In this document: positions 17,986 to 26,809 of the stretch, piece by piece
Layout of the letters: each line of letters starts with the position of its first letter
Numbering within the stretch: the first letter of the stretch is position 1
Assembly (NCBI GenBank): GCA_964539395.1
Contig: CAZIIU010000006.1
Span: forward strand, 23,523-87,522
Origin: M55B112 sp964539395
GTDB taxonomy: Bacteria; Bacteroidota; Bacteroidia; Bacteroidales; GCA-2748055
Reading direction: 5' to 3'
DNA: 64,000 bases
The notes under the pieces: model-generated
The model's input: the letters and a program-made list of their open reading frames with translations, nothing else
The model's database searches: none
What the model was told of the DNA's origin: nothing
Translations under genes and position numbers: made by a program

Positions 17986-19054
17986 TATACTTCGTAAGTT
18001 ATTTTACGGTTTAGTCGTTCTTTGGGGGGTGGTTACCCTGGTTTTTTTTCTATTTAAAGTGCTTCCCGGTGACCCGGCGAGAATGATGCTTGGTCAAAGA
18101 GCTGATTTGCAGACGGTGGAGATGATCAGAAAAGAACTAGGTCTTGACAAGAGATTAAGCATTCAATATATCAGTTATCTGAATGATCTTTCACCAGTAT
18201 CTTTTCATAGTACCTCAAATACCGATAGCAATTTCTACTTTAATTCTTCCAGGTATTCCAGGTATACTAAGATTATACAATTTAAAGGCTACGTAATTGT
18301 TTTAAAGGTACCATATATGGGGGTGAGCTATCAGAACCAACGCAATGTAACAGGCATGATAGCAGACGTTTTGCCCTCCACTTTTTTACTTGCATTTACA
18401 GCCATGCTGCTTGCTTTTACAACAGGGTTATTTATGGGTATTCTTTGTGCCTTTTGGAAAGACACCTGGTTCGACAGAATATCATTGGTTGTCAGTACAA
18501 TTGGAGTTTCTTTGCCGTCATTTTTTACGGCAATTCTATTTGGATGGCTCTTTGCATTTGTTTTGGCCGAATATACACATCTTAATCTTACCGGCAATAT
18601 TTATGAAATAGATGACATGGGAACGGGAAAGGTTTTGCAACTTAAAAATCTGATACTTCCGGCTCTTACACTGGCAATCAGGCCATTATCAATAATACTG
18701 CAGCTGTCACGCAATGCCCTGCTGGATGTACTCGGACAGGATTATATTCGAACTGCCAGAGCAAAAGGATTGAGATTTTCCCAGATAGTACTACGTCATG
18801 CCTTGCGTAATTCTCTGAATCCAATTGTTACAGCTGTAAGCGGGTGGTTTGCCTCACTGATGGCCGGAGTGGTATTTGTCGAATATATTTTCGGCTGGAA
18901 AGGATTGGGATACCTTATCGTTAATGCCCTGAACCAATATGATATGCCCGTGGTACTTGGATCAGTAATTACAATAGCTATAGTATTTGTTGTAATAAAT
19001 ATCCTCGTGGACCTGGTATACGCGGTACTTGATCCGCGGGTTAGAGATGTTTGA
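17975..19054 (+). CDS. DppB/OppB-type ABC transporter permease
   Basis: 359 residues starting at a GTG that overlaps the upstream stop. The start of the family is visible (LRKLFYGLVVLWGVVTLVFFLFKVLPGDPARMMLG), then about six transmembrane helices and the EAA loop (GQDYIRTARAKGL), which contacts the ATPase. A periplasmic loop of about 60 residues (about residues 65-125) is longer than in the E. coli proteins, a feature of many Bacteroidota members. No partner permease, ATPase or binding protein is encoded in this window, so partners must be elsewhere. Substrate is likely a peptide or similar small molecule, but cannot be specified. Confidence 0.88.
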   Translation: MYINILRKLFYGLVVLWGVVTLVFFLFKVLPGDPARMMLGQRADLQTVEMIRKELGLDKRLSIQYISYLNDLSPVSFHSTSNTDSNFYFNSSRYSRYTKIIQFKGYVIVLKVPYMGVSYQNQRNVTGMIADVLPSTFLLAFTAMLLAFTTGLFMGILCAFWKDTWFDRISLVVSTIGVSLPSFFTAILFGWLFAFVLAEYTHLNLTGNIYEIDDMGTGKVLQLKNLILPALTLAIRPLSIILQLSRNALLDVLGQDYIRTARAKGLRFSQIVLRHALRNSLNPIVTAVSGWFASLMAGVVFVEYIFGWKGLGYLIVNALNQYDMPVVLGSVITIAIVFVVINILVDLVYAVLDPRVRDV

Positions 19055-19090
19055 TAAGTTTAATTTATGTTCCGGTTGAACTGGTGTTGT

Positions 19091-19122
19091 TTTGCCGTGT
19101 GAGCGAAAAAAATGTATCTTTA
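19091..19122 (+). promoter_or_regulatory. Bacteroidota-type promoter for tpiA
   Basis: TTTG at 19091-19094 and TATCTTTA at 19115-19122, 20 bases apart, differ from the -33/-7 consensus only in the last base. The start of transcription would fall about 30 bases before the tpiA ATG, showing tpiA is not dependent on the upstream genes. Confidence 0.55.
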
Positions 19123-19157
19123 AAAACAGATTATTAATTGTTAATGAATAAATTATT

Positions 19158-19907
19158 ATGAGACAGAAAATTGTTGCCGGAAACTGGAAGATGAACACAC
19201 TTTTACATGAAGGACTTGAACTTGCAAAAGCCGTTGAAGGTGCCGCACAGGAAAGTAAAAGTGATGTAAGAATTATTATTGCTCCACCCTTTACCCATCT
19301 GGCAAAAGTGAGAGAAGTAATAAGTAACGTGAAACTTGCTGCTCAGAATTGTTCAGATAAGGAAAAAGGAGCATTTACCGGTGAAATTTCTCCTGAAATG
19401 CTTAAGTCTGCCGGTGTTGAGTATGTAATTATTGGCCATTCGGAAAGAAGGTCCTATTACCATGAGGATGATTCCTTGTTAAATAGAAAAGTCAGGCTAT
19501 CCATTTCGAAAGGATTATCTCCTGTTTTTTGTTGCGGTGAACTACTCGAAGAAAGGGAAGCTAAAGAGCACTTTAATGTGATCAGTAAGCAGATTGCAAT
19601 CGGGCTTAAAGATGTTACGGCAGAGGAATTAGAACATGTAATAATTGCTTATGAACCTGTGTGGGCAATCGGAACTGGTGTGACAGCTTCTCCGGATCAG
19701 GCGCAGGAAATGCACCATTATATTCGGCAGCTGATATCAGAATTGTATAATGACAGCATTGCAGACTCAGTGACTATACTATATGGAGGCAGTTGCAATC
19801 CTTCAAATGCCCGCGAGCTGTTTTCAAATTCTGATGTTGATGGAGGATTAATTGGTGGTGCTTCATTAAAGGCCGATGATTTTATCAGCATTGTGAATTC
19901 TTTTTAA
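19158..19907 (+). CDS. tpiA: triosephosphate isomerase
   Basis: 249 residues, normal length. Interconverts dihydroxyacetone phosphate and glyceraldehyde-3-phosphate in glycolysis. Catalytic residues are in place: Lys11 (GNWKMN), His94 (IIGHSERRS) and Glu166 (AYEPVWAIGTG), and the C-terminal phosphate-binding strands LYGGSCNPSN and GLIGGASLK follow. Confidence 0.98.
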   Translation: MRQKIVAGNWKMNTLLHEGLELAKAVEGAAQESKSDVRIIIAPPFTHLAKVREVISNVKLAAQNCSDKEKGAFTGEISPEMLKSAGVEYVIIGHSERRSYYHEDDSLLNRKVRLSISKGLSPVFCCGELLEEREAKEHFNVISKQIAIGLKDVTAEELEHVIIAYEPVWAIGTGVTASPDQAQEMHHYIRQLISELYNDSIADSVTILYGGSCNPSNARELFSNSDVDGGLIGGASLKADDFISIVNSF

Positions 19908-20034
19908 TAGGAATCATGTATTTACCAGGCCCCGTTTTTAGTTGTTTTTAATGAATCCATTTGATCCGATAATGTGATTTTGTATTTCGATTTCACTGTT
20001 TCTCTAGATATCTTCTTGCATTAATCTGTATTTT

Positions 20035-23000
20035 ATGAAGAAATTTTTTAGGAAACTTCTGATCCAAACTCTGTTCATACTGGCGACTTTGCATTTGAAT
20101 GGACAGCATATTAAAGAGTTTACACTTGATACGGCTTCTTATATTGATGAATTGGTTGCACTTTTTGGAAGTTCTTTATCCAATGAGGAATCAGAGCTGC
20201 TTGATGCTTTGAATGTAGCCTGGAATTCGATGGAAAATCATTCCCGGCAAGATATAATGACTATCTCAGAACTGATGAGACAAAGAAGATGCCTGCCAAG
20301 ACCTCATTATATAACATTTATCAAAATACTGCTGGAATTTCATGATTCCGGTAATCCTCAGCGTGGATATGATCAATGGAGAGAAGGCTATCTTGATCTT
20401 GTGGCCAACAAAAATACAGCTTTACAGGATATCGATAAAATCATCAGTACAACTTTCCTTCTTCTTGATCAGAACAAAGTTTATCATACAGTCTCTCTTT
20501 CATGGGAATTACTTGATGCGGAATACCAGTTCGTCTTTTTTAATGATAACTTATCCATCGAAACGAATGATAATACCCTGATGGCTATATCATCGGGAGA
20601 TAGTATTGCAATCTTTGGTGTATCAGGTTATATTGATCCTCTTGAACAATCATTCACCGGCACCAGGGGTAAGGTGTTTTGGACCAGGGCCGGATTCGAT
20701 CAGGATCAGGTATATGCTGAACTTGGAAATTTCAGAATACACTTCAGTCAAATTGGTTACAAAGCCGATTCAGTTGTTTTTCATCACAATCAATTGCTGA
20801 ATGCCCCGGCTTTAGGGTCTTTTGAAGACAGAATCACCCGAATCAATAAGCCGGATCAGGCCCTGTATCCAAAGTTTTCTAGTTACCAGAGTAGTTACAG
20901 GCTAAATAATATCGTTGAAGGAATTAATTATCTGGGAGCAATTTCCATGCAAGGGGCAAATCTGGTTGGTAAGTCTACTGCGGAGCGAAAAGCTGAACTA
21001 ACTGTTTATCAAAGCGATACTTTAAGAGTGAGAATAAACTCCACGCAGTTTATGTTTGGTTCAAAACTTATCCGATCTACAAATGCAGAAGTTTCAGTTT
21101 ATTTGGGAGATGACAGCATCTATCATCCCGACCTGATTATGAATTATGAGATTGGCAGAGAGATGTTGCGTTTAACCAAATCTAAAGATTATAACTCTCA
21201 GGGACCTTATTCAAATTCATATCATCGTATAGATATGAGTTTTGACGAATTGAATTGGGTAAGAAAAGAGCCTTTCATCTACATGCAGGCGGCACTGGGA
21301 ACTGCACTTGGAAATGGTTTATTTGAGTCGTATGACTATTTCGACCTTCGGTTTTATGAGGGTTTACAAGGTATGGAGTACCAACATCCACTGGCCGATC
21401 TTTGGGCATATTCCAATATGATCGGAGGTGACATTTTTTCTGTAGAAGGTTATGCGACCTATATGGGAAAGCCTGCTTATGTTTACAGGCACCAGTTTAT
21501 GGAATTAAGTAAGCTTGGCTTTATTTATTTCGATTATGAACAGGATGAGATAACATTACGACCAAAATTGCTTGATTACATAGATGCAAGCCTGATGAAA
21601 CGCGACTATGATGTGATCAGGTTTATCTCCAGAACAGAAGCGGGAAAGGAGAATGCAAAACTTGATCTTGTAACCAGAGATCTTACGATACAGGGGATTC
21701 CAACGATATTTCTGAGTGATTCACAAAACGTTCGATTGGTTCCTGATAAAAATAGTATTATCATGAAAAGGAACCGTGATTTCCAATTTGATGGAATCAT
21801 TGACGCAGGGTTATTCAAATTTTATGGAAAGAATTTCTTTTTTGAGTATGATAATTTTCGTGTCAGTCTTCAGAACATCGATTCTCTTTCCATCAGCGCA
21901 AAAACAGGGGAAAGAGATGCATTTGGCAAATCCATTTTAACAACACTCGATAATAAAATACAGAACATAACAGGGGAGTTGCTTATTGACGCACCATTCA
22001 ATAAATCAGGTCTTGCTTCTTTTCCCGAGTACCCGATCTTTACAAGCAGGGAAAACTCTTACGTTTATTTCGATGATAAAGAAATTCAGAATGGTGTATA
22101 TGATAAAAACAGATTCTATTTTGAGTTGCTGCCTTTTTCCATTGACACGCTTAATAACTTTTCCCGGGATGCCCTGAAAATGGAAGGAACATTTTTCTCC
22201 GCAGACATTCTTCCACCGCTGGAAATGGAGATGACGCTTAGACCCGACAACTCCCTGGGTTTTTATCTGACAACTGCTGAGGAGGGAATTCCCATCTTCG
22301 GAGGCAAGGCAACCTTTTTTAACGATATAGAAATGAGTAGTTCAGGACTCAGGGGTTTTGGGTCATTGGATTATATCTCCTCTACTACATGGTCGGATAA
22401 TTTCCTGTTTCACCCGGATTCAATCATGACAAAGTCCAGGAGATTTCTGGAAAGGGAGCTTCAGGGAGCTGTATCTTATCCGTTTGTTGAGAATGAGGTT
22501 GCATTAGTAAAGTATTATCCAGAGGACGATTTAATGCACATTAAGAAGGTAGAACATGTGTTTAAAATATTTGGTGACACGATATTCTTCGACGGCGATC
22601 TTACTCTTGGTCGCAGCGGATTGCGCGGAAAAGGAAAAATAGGTTTTCCTGATGCACGTTTCGATTCTGAAGCGTTTAAGTTTCAATCACACAGAATACT
22701 TGCCGATAGTTGTGGGGTAAAGTTTCGTAGGACAGTGGAGGATGATTTCACATGGCTTACTGATGATGTAAGTGTAGATGTAGATTTAATTCAACGTCAG
22801 GGGAAATTTGTATCAAGAAATGATTTTACGCTTGTGGATATGCCGCTGAATCTTTATGAGACACGATTGAATAACATTACATGGATCATGGACAGTGCCG
22901 AGATAAAGATGTCTCAGACAGTTTACAGGCCGGAAAACCAAGTAAACATAGGGATAGATTCGCTTAAAATGAATGGGCCTTCATACGTTTCAAAACATCC

Positions 23001-24516
23001 AAAACAGGATTCTCTGAATTTCACCGCGCCACTTGCATGGTTTAATTATGATAGCAATGAATTAAATGCTGAAAAAGTCAAATTTCTTGAAATAGGTGAT
23101 TCGTACATATTACCAAATGAAGAAAAGGTTCAGGTTCTTGAGAAAGCAGTGATTAAACCCCTGCGACAGGCTAAGATATTAACAAATAAGATTTCCCGAT
23201 ATCATATCTTGCACAATGCGAATCTTGTAATTGACTCCAGACTTCATTTTCGAGGTGCGGCAGACTACGATTATATTGATGAAGCGGGGAATATATATAC
23301 TTTCAGAATGAGTCATGTAGAGGTGGATACTTCAATCAATACTTTCGGAAAAGGTGAGATCAATTCTGACAGCACATTTCAATTAAGTCCGCATTTTCTT
23401 TACAAGGGATCAATAACCATGAGGGCTCAAAATCCATTGCTACACTTTCAAGGAGGAGTCAGCTTAACTCACGATTGTAATGTTGGAAAATTATGGTTGA
23501 AGTTTAGTGCTGAAATAGACCCTGATCAAGTTATTATACCAGTTGAGAGCAGAATGCAAAATCTGGACTTGAATAATATCTATGCCGGTACTTTTAAAGC
23601 GAGGGATTCAGTGCATATATATCCCTCTTTCCTTTCTGGCAGAAAGGAGTATTTTGATGAAAATGTGACTTATGCTGAGGGTCAGCTTCGTTATAATAAG
23701 GTGAAAAATGCATATGAAATTTCCAATCCGGCAAAGTTTGAGGACAGAAGTCAGGAAGGAAATTATCTTTCGCTCCAGACCGATTCATGTATCCTGTTTG
23801 GAGAAGGTGAGTTAAACCTGGCTCTTGATTATGGAAGAATAAGGCTGAAAACCCTTGGTAACGCAACACACAGGATTGTTGGTAACAGCCTGGAATTAAA
23901 TCTGTTATTAGGATTGGATTTTCACTTCAGTAAAGTCGCCCTGGATATATTCGGCAGGGAACTCGATAGTATCCCCGATCTTGAACCTGTTGATCTTACG
24001 AGCGATCTTTACAAATTGGCAGTAAGAAATCTTGTAGGCGGAGCAGCAGCAGGTAAACTAGAGAATGAACTAGGTTTATATGGGACCTATACAGTTCTTC
24101 CTGACAGCATGAAGTATCCATTACTGTTTAATGAGGTTAAGTTAAGATGGAATCAGGAAAGCAGGTCATACAGGTATAATGGAAAAGTAGGTATTGGTCT
24201 TATCGGAGATATACAGTTAAATCGGAAAGTAGATGCATACATGGAATTTGTGGAGAGGGGTTCCGGTGATATATTCGATATATACCTTATGGCGGATGAC
24301 AGGACATGGTATTACATGGCTTATAGTCCTGGCGGGTTTCAGGTGCTTTCTTCAAACAGGGACTTCAATGCTGTTATATTAGATACACCCGATAAAGAGA
24401 GAACCCTGAAATCGAGAGGGAGACAACAATCATATATTTATTCGCTGGCATCGACCCGGAGATTACAACTCTTTCTTGACAGATTCCTGGAGTTTGAAGA
24501 GGAGCAATCAGAATGA
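20035..24516 (+). CDS. very large exported protein of unknown function (1493 residues)
   Basis: The N-terminus (MKKFFRKLLIQTLFILATLHLNG) is a signal peptide. The remaining about 1470 residues are aromatic-rich and predicted to be almost entirely beta strand, with no transmembrane helix. Recurrent short patterns look like stacked beta hairpins: FFDGDLTLGRSGLRGKGKIG, GDSIAIFGVSGYID, and SSSGLRGFGSLDY. There is no T9SS C-terminal domain and no lipobox; the C-terminus (RLQLFLDRFLEFEEEQSE) is charged and helical. I do not recognise a domain. The layout resembles long periplasm-spanning or AsmA/TamB-like beta scaffolds, but the similarity is only of style and should be treated as a guess. The gene stands alone between tpiA and a convergent phosphodiesterase gene. 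Confidence 0.75.
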   Translation: MKKFFRKLLIQTLFILATLHLNGQHIKEFTLDTASYIDELVALFGSSLSNEESELLDALNVAWNSMENHSRQDIMTISELMRQRRCLPRPHYITFIKILLEFHDSGNPQRGYDQWREGYLDLVANKNTALQDIDKIISTTFLLLDQNKVYHTVSLSWELLDAEYQFVFFNDNLSIETNDNTLMAISSGDSIAIFGVSGYIDPLEQSFTGTRGKVFWTRAGFDQDQVYAELGNFRIHFSQIGYKADSVVFHHNQLLNAPALGSFEDRITRINKPDQALYPKFSSYQSSYRLNNIVEGINYLGAISMQGANLVGKSTAERKAELTVYQSDTLRVRINSTQFMFGSKLIRSTNAEVSVYLGDDSIYHPDLIMNYEIGREMLRLTKSKDYNSQGPYSNSYHRIDMSFDELNWVRKEPFIYMQAALGTALGNGLFESYDYFDLRFYEGLQGMEYQHPLADLWAYSNMIGGDIFSVEGYATYMGKPAYVYRHQFMELSKLGFIYFDYEQDEITLRPKLLDYIDASLMKRDYDVIRFISRTEAGKENAKLDLVTRDLTIQGIPTIFLSDSQNVRLVPDKNSIIMKRNRDFQFDGIIDAGLFKFYGKNFFFEYDNFRVSLQNIDSLSISAKTGERDAFGKSILTTLDNKIQNITGELLIDAPFNKSGLASFPEYPIFTSRENSYVYFDDKEIQNGVYDKNRFYFELLPFSIDTLNNFSRDALKMEGTFFSADILPPLEMEMTLRPDNSLGFYLTTAEEGIPIFGGKATFFNDIEMSSSGLRGFGSLDYISSTTWSDNFLFHPDSIMTKSRRFLERELQGAVSYPFVENEVALVKYYPEDDLMHIKKVEHVFKIFGDTIFFDGDLTLGRSGLRGKGKIGFPDARFDSEAFKFQSHRILADSCGVKFRRTVEDDFTWLTDDVSVDVDLIQRQGKFVSRNDFTLVDMPLNLYETRLNNITWIMDSAEIKMSQTVYRPENQVNIGIDSLKMNGPSYVSKHPKQDSLNFTAPLAWFNYDSNELNAEKVKFLEIGDSYILPNEEKVQVLEKAVIKPLRQAKILTNKISRYHILHNANLVIDSRLHFRGAADYDYIDEAGNIYTFRMSHVEVDTSINTFGKGEINSDSTFQLSPHFLYKGSITMRAQNPLLHFQGGVSLTHDCNVGKLWLKFSAEIDPDQVIIPVESRMQNLDLNNIYAGTFKARDSVHIYPSFLSGRKEYFDENVTYAEGQLRYNKVKNAYEISNPAKFEDRSQEGNYLSLQTDSCILFGEGELNLALDYGRIRLKTLGNATHRIVGNSLELNLLLGLDFHFSKVALDIFGRELDSIPDLEPVDLTSDLYKLAVRNLVGGAAAGKLENELGLYGTYTVLPDSMKYPLLFNEVKLRWNQESRSYRYNGKVGIGLIGDIQLNRKVDAYMEFVERGSGDIFDIYLMADDRTWYYMAYSPGGFQVLSSNRDFNAVILDTPDKERTLKSRGRQQSYIYSLASTRRLQLFLDRFLEFEEEQSE

Positions 24517-24531
24517 AACTGAGTAGTTTAT

Positions 24532-25032
24532 TCAGATTGTTGATCTTGTTCCCAATTCAATAACCTCCAGATCTTTTGCAGTTGCATTTGAAATAGTAAA
24601 CCTTATAGCTGTCCGCACTTTATGAAAACCAAAAAAACCGGCTGCACCCGGATTAATATGTAGTAATCCGCTTTTTTTATCGCGCATTACTTTCAGTATA
24701 TGTGAATGCCCTGAAATGAATATATCAGGAGGATTTTTTTCTATCAGTTTCTTTATACTTTTATGATAATTACCGGGATAACCACCAATATGTGTCATCC
24801 AAATATCCAGTCCGCTTCGCTCTTCTCTCTGATGTAGTTGCGTTTGTGTGCGAATTTCAGTTCCATCAATATTTCCAAACACTGCAACCAGAGGTTTAAA
24901 GCTCCTCAGCCTATATAGTATTTCCGCTTCCCCAATATCACCTGCATGCCATATTTCGTCACATGAGTCAAAGAAATCAAAGATTTTATTATCCAGGTAA
25001 CCGTGTGTATCTGATAATACTCCAATATTCAT
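24532..25032 (-). CDS. YfcE/MJ0936-type metallophosphoesterase
   Basis: 166 residues with the metal-binding motifs of calcineurin-like phosphoesterases: IGVLSDTHG (D-x-H), HAGDIGE (GD), VFGNIDG (GN-x-D, in place of GNCD), ISGHSHI (GH-x-H). Family members are small cytosolic phosphodiesterases with activity on model substrates such as bis-pNPP; the natural substrate is unknown. It is divergent from rsmE. Confidence 0.9.
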   Translation of the reverse strand: MNIGVLSDTHGYLDNKIFDFFDSCDEIWHAGDIGEAEILYRLRSFKPLVAVFGNIDGTEIRTQTQLHQREERSGLDIWMTHIGGYPGNYHKSIKKLIEKNPPDIFISGHSHILKVMRDKKSGLLHINPGAAGFFGFHKVRTAIRFTISNATAKDLEVIELGTRSTI

Positions 25033-25086
25033 TGTCTGTTCATGTTTTGTTGTGAATTTACTATTTTTAAGTCATAGATATTAACA

Positions 25087-25806
25087 ATGAATATATTTTA
25101 TAAACCCGACATCACATCGGATAAATTGTCGCTTGACAGGCAGGAGTCACATCATTGCATTAAAGTGATGCGATACAGGAAAGGCGATGAAGTCAGAATT
25201 ATTGATGGGAAAGGTGGGCTATTTATCGCACAGATAGAGAGCGAGGACCCAAAAGCTTGCGGAGTAAAAATAATATCAAAACATGAGAATTTCGAGAAGA
25301 TGCCTTATGAACTTCATATTGCAATTGCTCCTACAAAAAGTATTGATCGTTTTGAGTGGTTTGTTGAAAAGGCTACGGAAATTGGAGTTACAAGCATTAC
25401 ACCTTTGATTTGCAAAAGATCTGAACGAAAGGCTATTAGGATGGAAAGACTTGGTAAAGTCGCTATATCGGCCATGAAACAGTCGGTTAAAGCATATCTA
25501 CCAAGACTGAATGATCCGGTTGGTTTTTCGGCCTGGGTCAATTATGATCACCCTGGCTCTAAATATATTGCGCATTGTATGGATGGTCCAAAAGTCGATA
25601 TACACTCAATCAGGCCATCAGATATTATTCATGTGCTTATCGGTCCTGAGGGCGATTTTACTCCGGCTGAATTGCAAGAGGCAACCAGAAACAATTTTGA
25701 ACCTCTTTCACTTGGATACTACCGGTTACGTACTGAAACAGCGGGTATCATTATTTGTTCAGCTGCATACTTAAGGGTAGCTCAGGTATCATCAAGCAGT
25801 CCGTAA
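25087..25806 (+). CDS. rsmE: 16S rRNA (uracil-1498-N3)-methyltransferase RsmE
   Basis: 239 residues. The N-terminal PUA-like domain (ESHHCIKVMRYRKGDEV) precedes a SPOUT methyltransferase domain with the knot motifs IGPEGDF and LGYYRLRTETAG. It methylates U1498 of 16S rRNA using S-adenosylmethionine. The Gly-Pro-Glu-Gly motif usually continues GGF; here it is GDF, a minor change. It nearly meets the convergent short ORF at 25808. Confidence 0.94.
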   Translation: MNIFYKPDITSDKLSLDRQESHHCIKVMRYRKGDEVRIIDGKGGLFIAQIESEDPKACGVKIISKHENFEKMPYELHIAIAPTKSIDRFEWFVEKATEIGVTSITPLICKRSERKAIRMERLGKVAISAMKQSVKAYLPRLNDPVGFSAWVNYDHPGSKYIAHCMDGPKVDIHSIRPSDIIHVLIGPEGDFTPAELQEATRNNFEPLSLGYYRLRTETAGIIICSAAYLRVAQVSSSSP

Positions 25807-25807
25807 C

Positions 25808-25996
25808 CTAATCAGTGTCGATCATACGTTCAATGGTGCGCATAACCATGTCTGGACCCGGGTCAACTTCAATATAATCAAAAAAGACACTTAACAATTC
25901 ATCCGCTGCAGGTTGCAGTTTGTTCTCAAAAAGAAGAGATTCTGATGGGAGAGTTATGGTATCCACCAGGTAAAAAAAAGTAGAAATATTTCTCAT
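25808..25996 (-). CDS. small hypothetical protein downstream of the ECF sigma gene
   Basis: A 62-residue ORF from the ATG at 25996 (a GTG two codons upstream is possible). It has no signal peptide, cysteine motif or clear domain and is moderately acidic (FFDYIEVDPGPDMV near the middle). It lies on the same strand as, and 70 bases after, the ECF sigma gene, and a long hairpin ends directly before its ATG. A role linked to that sigma factor is conceivable from position but there is no anti-sigma signature. Confidence 0.45.
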   Translation of the reverse strand: MRNISTFFYLVDTITLPSESLLFENKLQPAADELLSVFFDYIEVDPGPDMVMRTIERMIDTD

Positions 25997-26039
25997 AGGC
26001 ACACGTTATTATTGCTATTTGAATGATAACGTGTTGCCT
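25997..26039 (-). promoter_or_regulatory. inverted repeat immediately before the small ORF
   Basis: Arms 25997-26009 and 26026-26039 pair over 13 bases with one bulged base and a 16-base loop (core ACACGTTAT/ATAACGTGT). In minus-strand RNA the 3' arm ends at the base before the ATG at 25996, so the structure would lie over the ribosome-binding region. There is no T-run, so it is not a standard terminator. It could instead be the operator of a dimeric regulator. Confidence 0.5.
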
Positions 26040-26066
26040 GTCCGGAATATTGTGTTATTGTGTGGA

Positions 26067-26657
26067 TCAGGAACTGGTTAAAATCAGTTTTCGTTCATCG
26101 ATCATCTTTCTGAGATTTATCAAGGCATATCTCATTCTTCCCAATGCTGTATTGATACTTACACCGGTATGGTCCGCGATCTCTTTAAAACTAAGTTTTC
26201 CGAAGTGACGCAACAAGACAACCTCTCGCTGATCATCGGGCAGTTCATTGATTATTCTTCTCAGGTCCCTACGTATTTGTTCATTAACCATCAGTTGCTC
26301 AATATTATCATCAGCAAACCGCTGGCTGTTAAAAAGGTCCAGTTCAGAATCATCATTAGAAACAGCATTCAGTTGTTTTTCTTTCCGAAAATGATCTATG
26401 ATAAGATTGTGTGCTATTCGTATGACCCAGGACAAAAACCTTCCGTTGTCTCGGTACTTGTTTCTTCGAAGTGACTGAATTACTTTAATAAATGTCTCCT
26501 GAAAAAGATCTTCGGCGAGTGATTGATTCTTAATCGTTAAAAGGATATACGTATACACTTTTGAACGGTGCCGGTTGATCAATACCTCTATAGAAGATTC
26601 ATCACCCTTGAGGAACGCTTGTACCAATTGCTGGTCGCTCAGTTGTTTTGTTTTCAA
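26067..26657 (-). CDS. ECF-subfamily RNA polymerase sigma factor
   Basis: 196 residues. Region 2 (DLFQETFIKVIQSLRRNKY) and region 4 (LPDDQREVVLLRHFGKLSFKEIADHTGVSINTALGRMRYAL, interrupted here only for naming) are clear. The frame has no ATG: the start used is TTG at 26657, and an in-frame stop lies seven codons upstream. No FecR-like anti-sigma gene or TonB receptor follows, so this is not the classic Bacteroidota FecI-type module. Confidence 0.92.
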   Translation of the reverse strand: MKTKQLSDQQLVQAFLKGDESSIEVLINRHRSKVYTYILLTIKNQSLAEDLFQETFIKVIQSLRRNKYRDNGRFLSWVIRIAHNLIIDHFRKEKQLNAVSNDDSELDLFNSQRFADDNIEQLMVNEQIRRDLRRIINELPDDQREVVLLRHFGKLSFKEIADHTGVSINTALGRMRYALINLRKMIDERKLILTSS

Positions 26658-26809
26658 AACGATTGATATATTGGTTCAGCGTACAGGTGTTTCGATAGGC
26701 GATACTTTTTTGTTTATGATTAAAATTTGATGCAAATAAGTGAAAAAATTTCTTTTTGCAAAATGTGCTACATTTGTTTATCATTATTTAACATACTAAT
26801 TCAAAAACT

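Noticed and set aside
26755..26776. TTTG and TACATTTG before uvrA as a promoter
   Set aside because: The -7 match is perfect but the spacing to the TTTG is only 10 bases; a real -33 element was not found.
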